Below, piece after piece: positions 1 through 7,727 of a stretch of 62,200 nt of DNA. The notes below the pieces were generated by a model that worked only from the letters and a program-made list of their open reading frames with translations, was not told the DNA's origin and ran no database searches. The stretch covers positions 1 through 62,200 of the forward strand of contig NZ_JABFVK010000028.1 in the NCBI RefSeq assembly GCF_013362815.1. The letters run 5' to 3'. The DNA comes from Hamadaea sp. Its GTDB lineage: Bacteria > Actinomycetota > Actinomycetes > Mycobacteriales > Micromonosporaceae. Positions within the stretch are counted from its first letter, which is position 1; every line of letters starts with the position of its first letter. A program made the translations under genes and the position numbers.

Positions 1-16
1 CCGCGACAGTAGGCGC

Positions 17-427
17 ATGAATCTTCTGCGTTTCGCGTTGCGACTGGACGCCGGGGCCTCGGCCGGGCTCGGCGTCGTCATCCTCGCTCTGAGCGGCAAG
101 CTCGACGAGTGGCTCGGTACGCCGACCGCGTTCAGCCTCGGGGTCGGAGTGTTCCTGCTGGTATGGGCGGCGGGGCTGGCGTTGTTGGCGGCCCGATCGG
201 AGATCGCCCCGGGTGCGGTGTGGACGGTGATCGTGCTCAACGTCGGCTGGATCGCGGGCAGCCTGGCGATCGCGTTCGGCGGGGCGTTCGACCTCACCGG
301 GTGGGGCGTCGCCCTGTCAGCCCTCCAAGCGTTGCCCGTGCTGTTGTTCATCGATCTCGAGTACCTCGGTCTGCGTCGCGTCCGCCGTGCCGTCGGAGGC
401 GGTGCCGTCCGGAGCAGCGCCGCCTGA
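17..427 (+). CDS. small four-helix integral membrane protein, function unknown
   Basis: A 136-residue protein almost entirely made of four hydrophobic segments, roughly residues 12-28, 38-58, 67-88 and 97-113, with a short Arg-rich tail (LRRVRR) likely facing the cytoplasm. I do not recognise a named family; it looks like the small conserved membrane proteins common in actinomycetes. The ATG lies 16 bases from the window edge, so its upstream context is not visible. Its 3' end overlaps the convergent exporter gene by 111 bp, which is long for a convergent pair and suggests one of the two C-termini is poorly conserved. The call as a real gene rests on TM periodicity and codon bias. Confidence 0.6.
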   Translation: MNLLRFALRLDAGASAGLGVVILALSGKLDEWLGTPTAFSLGVGVFLLVWAAGLALLAARSEIAPGAVWTVIVLNVGWIAGSLAIAFGGAFDLTGWGVALSALQALPVLLFIDLEYLGLRRVRRAVGGGAVRSSAA

Positions 428-1786
428 CGGCTGCTCCTTCGGCAGGCGCTCGGCGACGAGGAGACCGGCGAGCGCCGCGATCGCGAGCACGAGCATCGCC
501 AGGGCGTACGAGCGCTCCGGGGTACGGGCGATCCCGGCGACGATGACCGTGCCGGCGACGGCGGTGCCGAGCGAGGAGCCCAGGTTCGACACGCTGCGGG
601 ACAACCCGGAGATCTCGCCCTGGAGTTTCTCGCCGAACGCCGACTGCACGATGTTCACCGACGGCGTGATCATCAGCCCGATGCCGACGCCGATGACGAA
701 CAGGCCCGGGATGAGGGCCGGTGCGCCCCCGGCCGACCAGGTGACGATGAGCAGCAGGGCGCAGATGCCGACGACGGTGACGAAGAAGCCGGTTTCGATG
801 AGCGTACGCTGCGGCCATCGTTTGGCCAGCCGTTCGGCGGCGAGCGACGACCCGAGTACGCCGACCGTGGCGGCCGTGAAGATCAGGCCGGTCTCGATCG
901 CGTTGTAGCCGCGGACCACCTGGAGGAACGCGGCGACGACGAACGAGGTGCCCATCAGGACGAGCCACTGGAGATTCTGGGTGATCATGCCGAGGTTCGC
1001 GACGCGGCTGCCGAACAATCGCATCGACAGCAACGGCTCACGACCCGCTGCCTCCGTTGTGCGTACATGTCGGAAGAAGAGCGCGAGAACCGCGGCCCCG
1101 GCGGCGATCATCACGAGCATGAGCCAGGCCTTCTTGCTGGCCAGGAGAATGCCCGAGACGATCAGGATGAGACCCGCGGCCGACAGCACCGTGCCGCGGA
1201 TGTCGAAGGTCCGGTCGGGTTGCGCGGGCAGCGGGTCGGTGAGCCCGCGGCCCAGGACGATGATCACGACGATGACCATGGCCTGGAAGACGAACGCGGC
1301 CCGCCAGCTGAACGCGCTGGTGATGAGCCCGCCCAGCAGCGGACCGGTGGCCGCGCCGACCCCGGCCATGGCGCTGATCATCCCGAAGGCCCGCGCGCGG
1401 GAGGTCAGGTCGGTGAAGTAGAGCGTGGCGAGGATGTAGACGGGCGGGATGAGCAGCGCCGTCCCGACACCCTCCAAAATGGAGTTTCCGAGCACCAGTA
1501 CGCCCAGCCCCGGCGCGACCGCGCACAGCAGCGCGCCGACGCCGTAGACCATGAGCCCGAGCTGGAAGCAGCGCTTGCGTCCGAACTTGTCCGTCAGCTT
1601 GCCACCCGGGATCATCAACGCCGCCATGACCAGGAGGAACAGCGTGATGGACAGCTGTACGCCGGCCACCGTCGTGTGCAGGTCGTGGCTGATGTCGTTG
1701 ATCATCACGTTCATGTTGGAGCCGGCGAAGCTGCAGATGAACTGCGCCAGCGCCAACGGAACGAGCGGGCGGCTACCGGCCCGCAT
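317..1786 (-). CDS. MFS drug-efflux transporter, DHA2 (14-TM) type
   Basis: A 489-residue major facilitator protein with the length and helix spacing of the DHA2 (EmrB/QacA) drug:H+ antiporters. Motif A is seen after TM2 as GGKLTDKFGRKR, and the antiporter motif C is seen as GVGAATGPLLGG, which supports export rather than uptake. The substrate cannot be told from sequence. The last 40 residues are hydrophilic and Gly/Asp/Thr-rich. The ATG overlaps the end of the upstream GH15 gene by 14 bp, so the two are probably translated together. No dedicated regulator is adjacent; the XRE gene is divergent beyond the GH15 gene. Confidence 0.88.
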   Translation of the reverse strand: MRAGSRPLVPLALAQFICSFAGSNMNVMINDISHDLHTTVAGVQLSITLFLLVMAALMIPGGKLTDKFGRKRCFQLGLMVYGVGALLCAVAPGLGVLVLGNSILEGVGTALLIPPVYILATLYFTDLTSRARAFGMISAMAGVGAATGPLLGGLITSAFSWRAAFVFQAMVIVVIIVLGRGLTDPLPAQPDRTFDIRGTVLSAAGLILIVSGILLASKKAWLMLVMIAAGAAVLALFFRHVRTTEAAGREPLLSMRLFGSRVANLGMITQNLQWLVLMGTSFVVAAFLQVVRGYNAIETGLIFTAATVGVLGSSLAAERLAKRWPQRTLIETGFFVTVVGICALLLIVTWSAGGAPALIPGLFVIGVGIGLMITPSVNIVQSAFGEKLQGEISGLSRSVSNLGSSLGTAVAGTVIVAGIARTPERSYALAMLVLAIAALAGLLVAERLPKEQPSGGAAPDGTASDGTADATQTEVLEIDEQQHGQRLEG

Positions 1787-3674
1787 GCGCCAATACCGGC
1801 TCGACCCACCCCGCGCCGTGGTCGAGCTGGAAGTCGAGGTTCATAGCCGCGCTGATCAGCGACAGATGGCTGAACGCCTGCGGGAAGTTGCCGATCTGCT
1901 CACCGGTCGGGGCGATCTCCTCCGAGTAGAGCCCAAGGTGATTGCTGTAGGTGAGCATCTTCTCGAAGGTCAGCCGGGCCTCTTCGAGCCGGCCCGAGCG
2001 CGCGAGGGCGTCGACGTACCAGAAGGAGCAGATGGTGAAGGTGCCCTCCGAGCCCTGCAGACCGTCCGGCGAAGCCTCGGGGTCGTAGCGGTAGACGAGG
2101 CTGTCGGAGACCAGTTCGCCGTCCATCGCGCGCAGCGTCGACTGCCACAGCGGGTCGGTGGGTGCGACGAATCCGACGAGCGGCATGTAGAGCAGCGACG
2201 CGTCGAGCACGTCGGTGTCGTAGTGCTGGACGAACGCCTCCCGTTTGGGATGGAAGCCGCGATCCATGATCTGCTCGTAGACCGCGTCGCGCTGCTGGGT
2301 CCACCGGGCCAGGTCGGCCGGCCGGCCCTTGTCGCGGGCGAGGCGTACCGCCCGGTCGAAGGCCACCCACGACATCAGCCGGCCGTAGGTGAAGTCCTGG
2401 CGGCCGCCTCTCGTCTCCCAGATCCCCTCGTCGGGCTGGTCCCAGTTGTCGCACAGCCAGTCGACGAGATCGCGGACGTTCGTCCAGCCGGAGTTGCCGA
2501 TGGTGAGCCCATGGCTGTCGGCCAGGAACAGCGAATCCATCGCCTCGCCGTAGATGTCCAGCTGCAACTGCCCGGCCGCGCCGTTGCCGATGCGTACCGG
2601 TCGGGAGTTCCGGTAACCCGACAGGTGGTCGAGGATCTCCTCGTCCAGATCGGGCGAACCGTCCACTCTGTACATGATCTGCAACGGAGTGCCGGTGCTG
2701 TTGGAGTCCTGCACTCGCTGGTTGAGCCAGCCCATGTACGCCGCCGCCTCGTCGGTGAAGCCCAGGCCGAGCAAGGCGTACACGGAGAAGGAGGCGTCCC
2801 GGATCCAGGTGAACCGGTAGTCCCAGTTCCGCTCGCCGCCGAGCTGTTCGGGCAGTGCCGCCGTCGGAGCGGCGACGAGCGCGCCCGTCGGGGCGTACGT
2901 CATGAGTTTGAGGGTCATCGCCGAGCGCTCCACCATCTCGCGCCACCGGCCGCGATACTGCGAACGCCCGATCCACGACCGCCAGAAGTCCCGCGTCTGC
3001 TCGAACAACGCCATGATCTCCTCGGGCGGGACGACGCGGGGCGGGCCGTCCGGCATCGTCTCCAGGATCATGCCGCCGACGTCGCCGGCCACCAGATCGG
3101 CGAACGCCGTCAAGCCCTGCTCGGTACGCTGGAGATCGCCGGGCTGGATGAACGCCCGGTCGCGACGCGACGGATTGATGTTCATCCGCATTCCGCCGCC
3201 CTTGAACACCGCGCCGTCGGAGCTGAACTCGACCTCGGTCCGGGCGCGGCCGTAGTCGAACCGCGGCTCGCAGTCGAAGCGGAAACGCATACTGCCCCGG
3301 ACCACGCTGATCATGCGGACGAGGCGGTGCTGATCGGTCGCCGTACGCCCGCCATCGGGTGCGATCGGCATGAAGTCCATGACTTCCCCGACACCGCTCT
3401 CGCTGAGGAAGCGGGTGATCAGAATCGGCGTACCGGGGAGGTAGAGCTGCCGGGTCACGTAGTCGACGCCTTCGGGGGCGACTCTGAGGTAGCCGCCGCG
3501 TTCGTTGTCGAGCAGGGCGGCGAAGATGCTCGGCCCGTCGAACCGGGGAGCACAGAACCAGTCGACCGTCCCGTTCGTATCGATCAAGGCCGCGGTCTGC
3601 AGATCGCCGATCAGGCCGTGTTCGTGGATGGCTGGTCCCTGTGCGGCGCCCAAGACGCCGTTGGCGCTGGTCAT
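1773..3674 (-). CDS. glycoside hydrolase family 15 protein (glucoamylase/trehalase-like)
   Basis: A 633-residue GH15 enzyme of the bacterial cytosolic type. The N-terminal super-sandwich begins around IHEHGLIGDLQTAAL and GTVDWFCAPRFD, both typical of this clade, followed by the (alpha/alpha)6 barrel with RNWDYRFTWIRDASF near residue 285 and SEEIAPTGEQIGNFPQAFSH near the C-terminus, which carries the expected catalytic base region. There is no signal peptide, so it acts inside the cell. Actinobacterial homologues of this architecture include trehalases as well as alpha-glucan hydrolases, so the substrate is either trehalose or a maltooligosaccharide. It is coupled to the downstream exporter gene by a 14-bp overlap, an association I cannot explain functionally. 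Confidence 0.9.
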   Translation of the reverse strand: MTSANGVLGAAQGPAIHEHGLIGDLQTAALIDTNGTVDWFCAPRFDGPSIFAALLDNERGGYLRVAPEGVDYVTRQLYLPGTPILITRFLSESGVGEVMDFMPIAPDGGRTATDQHRLVRMISVVRGSMRFRFDCEPRFDYGRARTEVEFSSDGAVFKGGGMRMNINPSRRDRAFIQPGDLQRTEQGLTAFADLVAGDVGGMILETMPDGPPRVVPPEEIMALFEQTRDFWRSWIGRSQYRGRWREMVERSAMTLKLMTYAPTGALVAAPTAALPEQLGGERNWDYRFTWIRDASFSVYALLGLGFTDEAAAYMGWLNQRVQDSNSTGTPLQIMYRVDGSPDLDEEILDHLSGYRNSRPVRIGNGAAGQLQLDIYGEAMDSLFLADSHGLTIGNSGWTNVRDLVDWLCDNWDQPDEGIWETRGGRQDFTYGRLMSWVAFDRAVRLARDKGRPADLARWTQQRDAVYEQIMDRGFHPKREAFVQHYDTDVLDASLLYMPLVGFVAPTDPLWQSTLRAMDGELVSDSLVYRYDPEASPDGLQGSEGTFTICSFWYVDALARSGRLEEARLTFEKMLTYSNHLGLYSEEIAPTGEQIGNFPQAFSHLSLISAAMNLDFQLDHGAGWVEPVLAHAGR

Positions 3675-3745
3675 CTGTCCAGCATTGCCCGCTACCGTGG
3701 CCCTGTCGGCCGAATCGCAGAACCTGAGCCGGAGAGGTGGGCCTG

Positions 3746-4543
3746 ATGACCGTTTCGTCGCCTACTGTGGGTGAGTTGCTGCGGCACTGGCGGTCCCATC
3801 GTCGGCTCAGCCAGCTCGACCTGGCCGGGCTGGCCGAGGTGTCGGCCCGGCACCTCAGCTTCCTCGAGACCGGCCGCGCCAAGCCCAGCCGGCCGATGCT
3901 GCTCCGGCTCGCCGAGATGCTGGACGTCCCGCTACGTGAACGGAACCGGTTGCTCCTGGCGTCCGGGTACGCCCCGGCGTACACGGAGAGTGAAGTGACT
4001 TCGCCGCGAATGGCCGGTGTGTGGCAAGCGGTACGCCAGGTGCTGACGGGACACGAGCCGTATCCGGCGGTGGTGACCGACCGGTTCTGGCGGATGCTGG
4101 ACGCCAACGCCGCTATCGACCTGATGACCGGGGTGGTGGCACCCTGGCTGCTGGAGCCTCCGGCGAACATCCTGCGCGCCGGTCTGCACCCCGAGGGGCT
4201 TGCTCCGCATATCGTGAACTTCGGCGAATGGCGGGCGCACCTGCTCACCCGCCTTCGGCGGCAGGCCGCCGTCGCGGGCGATTCCGAGCTGATGGAGTTG
4301 TACGCCGAGCTCAAGGCGTACCCGTGTGACGATCCCGAGCCGGAGGTGGAGTCGCCCGGGTCGGGCGACGTCGTGACGCCGCTGCGACTGCGTACGCCGC
4401 TCGGCGAGCTCACCTTCTTCAGCACCATCGCGACCTTCGGCATCCCGGCTGACGTCACGGTGGCAGAGCTGGCGATCGAGTCGTTCTTCCCGGCGGATCA
4501 GTTCACCGCCGACGTGTTAAGGGCACGACAGGCGGCCCGTTGA
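3746..4543 (+). CDS. XRE-family regulator with MmyB-like ligand-binding domain
   Basis: A 265-residue DNA-binding protein. Residues about 8-63 form a Cro/C1 helix-turn-helix (LSQLDLAGLAEVSARHLSFLE), and residues about 95-260 match the MmyB-like PAS-type ligand domain, with the characteristic VVTDRFWRMLDANAA, a FGEWR block and TPLGELTFFSTIATFG. Family members in Streptomyces often control an adjacent oxidoreductase or hydrolase. I chose the ATG at 3746 because GGAGAGG lies 8 bases upstream; an in-frame GTG at 3737 is possible. The gene is divergent from the GH15-exporter pair, which is its most likely target. A rare TTA codon (4517-4519) lies near the 3' end. Confidence 0.87.
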   Translation: MTVSSPTVGELLRHWRSHRRLSQLDLAGLAEVSARHLSFLETGRAKPSRPMLLRLAEMLDVPLRERNRLLLASGYAPAYTESEVTSPRMAGVWQAVRQVLTGHEPYPAVVTDRFWRMLDANAAIDLMTGVVAPWLLEPPANILRAGLHPEGLAPHIVNFGEWRAHLLTRLRRQAAVAGDSELMELYAELKAYPCDDPEPEVESPGSGDVVTPLRLRTPLGELTFFSTIATFGIPADVTVAELAIESFFPADQFTADVLRARQAAR

Positions 4544-4559
4544 CCGATACCTTCACGGC

Positions 4560-5063
4560 ATGGCGGATGTCTGGCTCGCGTTCACGAAATACGACGGTTC
4601 TCTGCACTGGCACCAGATGACGCGCCGGCTCGGCGAAGACGCGCACGGTGTCTGGCTCGGCGGTACCAAGGGGACAATCCTCCGCAAGGGCCACGACGAC
4701 GTGGTCACCGAGGCGGACTGGCCGCACGTCATCCTCATTCCGCGCGACGCCTGGTGGACGGCCGCGTTCAACGGCCCGGGCGCCCGCAACGAGATCTACT
4801 GCGACATCACGACGCCCCCGGTGTGGCCGCAGGACGGCGAGGTGACCATGGTCGACCTCGATCTCGACGTGCTGCGTATGCGCGACGGCCGGGTGCTGCT
4901 GGACGACGCGGACGAGTTCGCCGAGCACCAAGTGAAGTACGCCTACCCGCCGGACGTCATCGCGAGCGCGGAGGCGTCGGCCGCCTGGCTGATGAGTGCG
5001 GTACGCGAACGCCGCGGGCCGTTCGGCGGGGCTCACCTGCCGTACCTCGACCAGGTTCGCTGA
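4560..5063 (+). CDS. DUF402 protein, putative nucleoside tri/diphosphatase
   Basis: A 167-residue DUF402 protein. The family fold is the FomD/Ntdp type, with phosphatase or nucleoside tri/diphosphatase activity shown for a few members. Typical elements are an N-terminal beta-rich half that includes HVILIPRDAWWTAAFN and NEIYCDITTPPVW, and the acidic signature MVDLDLDVLRMRDGRVLLDDADEF, whose aspartates bind divalent metal in characterised relatives. It begins 16 bp after the regulator gene in the same direction and may be co-transcribed. The gene ends before the large repeat-rich gap at 5064-5448. Confidence 0.85.
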   Translation: MADVWLAFTKYDGSLHWHQMTRRLGEDAHGVWLGGTKGTILRKGHDDVVTEADWPHVILIPRDAWWTAAFNGPGARNEIYCDITTPPVWPQDGEVTMVDLDLDVLRMRDGRVLLDDADEFAEHQVKYAYPPDVIASAEASAAWLMSAVRERRGPFGGAHLPYLDQVR

Positions 5064-5114
5064 GCGGCGGCCCGCGCCTTCCGCGGCCCGCCGCCCGCCC
5101 GCCCGCCGCCGCAA

Positions 5115-5222
5115 GATCGTCGGAAGCCGACGATCAATGCACGAAAACGCTCACGATTGTCGGGAACCGACGATCATGGGCGCGCGGACAGCCAAGAATG
5201 TCGGGAACCGACGATCATGATA
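5115..5222 (+). repeat. three-palindrome composite element, copy A
   Basis: Three phased inverted repeats on the plus strand: GATCGTCGG-AAG-CCGACGATC at 5115-5135 (perfect 9-bp arms), GATTGTCGG-GAA-CCGACGATC at 5155-5175, and AATGTCGG-GAA-CCGACGATC at 5197-5216. The spacer between the first two reads ATGCACGAAAACGCTCACGA in register with copies B and C; the third palindrome is preceded by GCCAAGA. It lies between the convergent DUF402 and VOC genes. Function unknown; terminator, mobile repeat or protein-binding array are all possible. Confidence 0.85.
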
Positions 5223-5254
5223 GCGGCCGTCCGAGGATTGCCGACCGGAACCAA

Positions 5255-5357
5255 AGATCATGTGTCCACGGTCAGCGCGATCCGCCCGCAAACAGAGATC
5301 GAGGGCCCGTGATCAGCGCGATAGGGCCGGATTTCGCTGATGAGCGGCACATGATCT
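5255..5357. repeat. diverged GATCA...GGTCAGCG palindromic module next to copy A
   Basis: Outer inverted repeat AGATCATGTG (5255-5264) and CACATGATCT (5348-5357), a perfect 10-bp pair. Internal blocks GGTCAGCG, CCCGTGATCAGCGCG and CGCTGAT follow the same order as the larger module at 46843-46991, so this looks like a decayed relative. The rest of the 5064-5448 gap shows no gene. Confidence 0.65.
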
Positions 5358-5448
5358 CCGTTTCCGGGCCGGTTCTGCTGACGAAGCGCACTCGGACTTG
5401 GCCGCGCGCCGCGTGAGCGGCCGCGGCCCCACGCCCGGCGGGGGAGGG

Positions 5449-5829
5449 TCAGGAGGCGACGAGTTCCACCTCGTAACCGTCCACATTCTCCAGGTAAGCC
5501 GCGTAGTGCGAGGGGCCGCCGGCGTACGGGTGACGGTCGGAGAACATCAGCGACCATCCGTGCTCGGGCGCAGCCGCGACGAGCTCGTCGACGCGGTCGC
5601 GCCCGGAGACGGTGAACGCAAGGTGGTTGAGGCCGGGCCGATGCCGGTCGTGGGTATCGGCGGTCAACGCCGGGCTCTGCTCGACGACGAGGTACGTCGG
5701 CCCGAACCGCCAGCTACGTCCGCCCGGCCAGTCCTGGAACTGTTCGTAACCCAGCTCGGTCAGCAGCCAGCCCCAGCCGGCGACCGCGCGGTCGAGGTCG
5801 GGCACCCATAGTTCGACGTGATGCAGCAC
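5449..5829 (-). CDS. VOC-superfamily (glyoxalase/bleomycin-resistance-like) protein
   Basis: A single-module VOC protein of 126 residues with two beta-alpha-beta-beta-beta repeats. It begins MLHHVELWVPDLDRAV, the usual first strand carrying the metal-binding His, and repeats the pattern at GLNHLAFTVSGRDRVD. The C-terminal strand ENVDGYEVELVAS carries the terminal acidic metal ligand. The substrate is not predictable: relatives include glyoxalase-type isomerases, dioxygenases and drug-sequestering proteins. It is followed on the same strand 13 bp upstream by the putative RHH protein gene. Confidence 0.85.
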   Translation of the reverse strand: MLHHVELWVPDLDRAVAGWGWLLTELGYEQFQDWPGGRSWRFGPTYLVVEQSPALTADTHDRHRPGLNHLAFTVSGRDRVDELVAAAPEHGWSLMFSDRHPYAGGPSHYAAYLENVDGYEVELVAS

Positions 5830-5842
5830 CCGGTCAGCGTAG

Positions 5843-6385
5843 TCAGCGGGCGGGCCCGCGTTTGCGGAGATCGTCCACCGCCGTCATGGCGTCCCGCAAT
5901 TCGCCGAGCCACTCGTCGGCATGCTGCCCCACGAGGCGTACGCACCAGGCCAGCGCCTCGGATCGGGAGCGGGCCACTCCGGCGTCCACGAGGGTGTCGA
6001 GGACTTGCCGCTCGGGCTGCCGCAGCCGGGTCATCACCGGAGCGGACAGGGTGGTGAACAGTTCCCGGGTGCCGCCGCAGACCACGCCCCAGGCGGCTTT
6101 GCGCTGGTACTTGTGCTCGATCTGACGGGCGAACCGGATTCGCCGCTCGCGGGTCTCCTCCCGGTACGCGGCGATGCGGCCGCGCTCCGCGGCAGCGCGG
6201 TCGGCCTCGGACGCCTCCGCCGCGTGGGCGGGCTCGGCGAGGGTGCCGACGATGAGGATCTCGTCGCGGTCGATGACGATCTCCGCCGGTCCGGTGAACC
6301 AGTCGTCCGGCAGCAGGCCGGTGATCCAGGCCGGGGCGTCGTCGGCCGGTGGTGGTTGTTCGGCGCGACTCACTACTCGAATCAT
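5843..6385 (-). CDS. unknown protein with ribbon-helix-helix-like C-terminal half
   Basis: A 180-residue protein that I cannot name. The N-terminal part is Pro-rich and then beta-rich (EIVIDRDEILIVGTLA). A charged helix follows (EADRAAAERGRIAAYREETRERRIRFA). The segment from VMTRLRQPERQVLDTLVDAG through VARSRSEALAWCVRLV has the pattern of a ribbon-helix-helix DNA-binding fold: a short strand, then a helix, a G-x-SRSE turn and a second helix. The ATG at 6385 is chosen over one at 6421 because the protein then starts MIRVVSR. A perfect 7-bp inverted repeat covers this start codon, as expected for an autoregulator. The DNA-binding role is inference. Confidence 0.6.
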   Translation of the reverse strand: MIRVVSRAEQPPPADDAPAWITGLLPDDWFTGPAEIVIDRDEILIVGTLAEPAHAAEASEADRAAAERGRIAAYREETRERRIRFARQIEHKYQRKAAWGVVCGGTRELFTTLSAPVMTRLRQPERQVLDTLVDAGVARSRSEALAWCVRLVGQHADEWLGELRDAMTAVDDLRKRGPAR

Positions 6386-6397
6386 GCTTACATGATT
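6380..6397. promoter_or_regulatory. palindrome over the start codon of the RHH-like gene
   Basis: AATCATG-CTTA-CATGATT: perfect 7-bp arms and a 4-base centre, A+T-rich against its surroundings, overlapping the ATG at 6385 in the gap between two divergent genes. A candidate autoregulatory operator. Confidence 0.5.
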
Positions 6398-6464
6398 ACA
6401 CCGTTGCTTCACATACGTCATGGGTCAGTGTTCCGCCCATGGCGAAACCAGACAGAATGCGGGG

Positions 6465-7727
6465 ATGAAGATCCCGGACGAGTATCTGGACTGGCGGACC
6501 AAGGGCGTCTGGAATCCCGGCCCGCCGGTCACGCTCACCGAGTTCGCCGCCGCCCGGCACAACCTGTTCGGCGGGGCGTTCACCTGGCCGGTGATGGTCG
6601 CGCGGCGTACGGCGATCGAGCACAACGTGCGGACCATGGCGGACTACTGCGAGCGGCACGGCGCGCTGTTCGCCCCGCACGGCAAGACCACCATGGCTCC
6701 GTCGCTGTTCCAGGCTCAGTTGGACGCCGGCGCGTGGGCGATCACGGTCGCGACGCCGAATCAGGCGCTCGTCTGCGTGCAGCTCGGCGTACCACGCATC
6801 GTGCTCGCCAACGAGGTGGTCGACCCGGTGGCGCTGCGCTGGCTGGCGGCCCAGCCGGATACGGAGATCCTGATCTACGCGGACTCCGTCGCCGCTGTGC
6901 AGAGACTGGCGGAGAGCGGCGGACGCTTCCAGGTGCTGCTCGAATGGGGCTATCCGGGCGGGCGGGCCGGCTGCCGGACCGTCGCCGACGCGCTCGCCGT
7001 CGCGCAGGCGGTGCACGACGCGCCGAACCTCGACCTCGTCGGCATCTCGTCGTTCGAGGGGCTCATGTCCGACGACGACGCGGTTCAGTCCTTTTTGGAC
7101 AGCATGGTCGAGGCGACCAAGGCGATCGCCCACCTGCTCCCGGCCGACCCGATCGTGACGGCCGGTGGCAGCGCGTACTTCGACCTGGTCACGGCCACGT
7201 TCGGCGGTCAGTGGCTCGAGGGCCGGCAGATCCGGCTCGTGCTGCGCAGCGGTGCGTACATCTCGCACGACCATGGGACCTACGGCCACAAGACGCCCTT
7301 CCTGCGCGCACCGGCGGAAGGTGCGCTCGACGCCGCGCTGGAGGTCTGGGCTCAGGTCCTCGCGACGCCCGAGCCCGGGCTTGCGATCCTCGGCATGGGC
7401 AAGCGCGAGGCCCCCTACGACGATGGCCTGCCGGTCCCGCTGCGGGTCCGCAGAGCCGGCTCGAACGCTCGAGCCGGGCGTGAGGACGGAGAGTCGGCTG
7501 GTAGTGGCACAGCCGACGGGCGGGTCGAGGCCGCGGACGGGCTGGAGGTTCTGCGGCTCAACGATCATCATGGGCATCTGTCGGTACGCGACGAAGGGGC
7601 GGTCGCCGTCGGTGACCTGGTGTGCCTGGGCATCTCCCATCCGTGCACCGCGTTCGACAAATGGTCAGTGATCCCGGTCGTCGAGGACGACTACACCGTC
7701 ACCGAACTGCTGAGGACGTACTTCTGA
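6465..7727 (+). CDS. PLP-dependent D-threonine aldolase / D-serine deaminase-like enzyme
   Basis: A 420-residue fold-III PLP enzyme (alanine-racemase N-terminal barrel plus the D-serine dehydratase-like C-terminal domain). Lys74 in LFAPHGKTTMAPS is the expected Schiff-base lysine; the following FQAQLDAGAWAITVATPNQA is typical. Near the end, GISHPCTAFDKW contains the His and Cys that bind the divalent metal in D-threonine aldolase and eukaryotic-type D-serine dehydratase. The C-terminal region has a low-conservation insertion rich in Arg, Gly and Ser around residues 325-365. The likely role is breakdown of D-amino or beta-hydroxy amino acids. Its TGA overlaps the ATG of the DUF885 gene (TGATG), so the pair is translationally coupled. 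Confidence 0.85.
   Translation: MKIPDEYLDWRTKGVWNPGPPVTLTEFAAARHNLFGGAFTWPVMVARRTAIEHNVRTMADYCERHGALFAPHGKTTMAPSLFQAQLDAGAWAITVATPNQALVCVQLGVPRIVLANEVVDPVALRWLAAQPDTEILIYADSVAAVQRLAESGGRFQVLLEWGYPGGRAGCRTVADALAVAQAVHDAPNLDLVGISSFEGLMSDDDAVQSFLDSMVEATKAIAHLLPADPIVTAGGSAYFDLVTATFGGQWLEGRQIRLVLRSGAYISHDHGTYGHKTPFLRAPAEGALDAALEVWAQVLATPEPGLAILGMGKREAPYDDGLPVPLRVRRAGSNARAGREDGESAGSGTADGRVEAADGLEVLRLNDHHGHLSVRDEGAVAVGDLVCLGISHPCTAFDKWSVIPVVEDDYTVTELLRTYF

Noticed and set aside
1551-3746. Long plus-strand open frame opposite the GH15 gene
   Set aside because: Arg/Val/Glu/Ala-rich antisense shadow typical of high-GC DNA; the minus strand has clear GH15 motifs over the same span.
5064-5448. tRNA or small gene in the repeat gap
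   Set aside because: No cloverleaf with a GGTTCGA-type T-loop and no open frame with coding bias.
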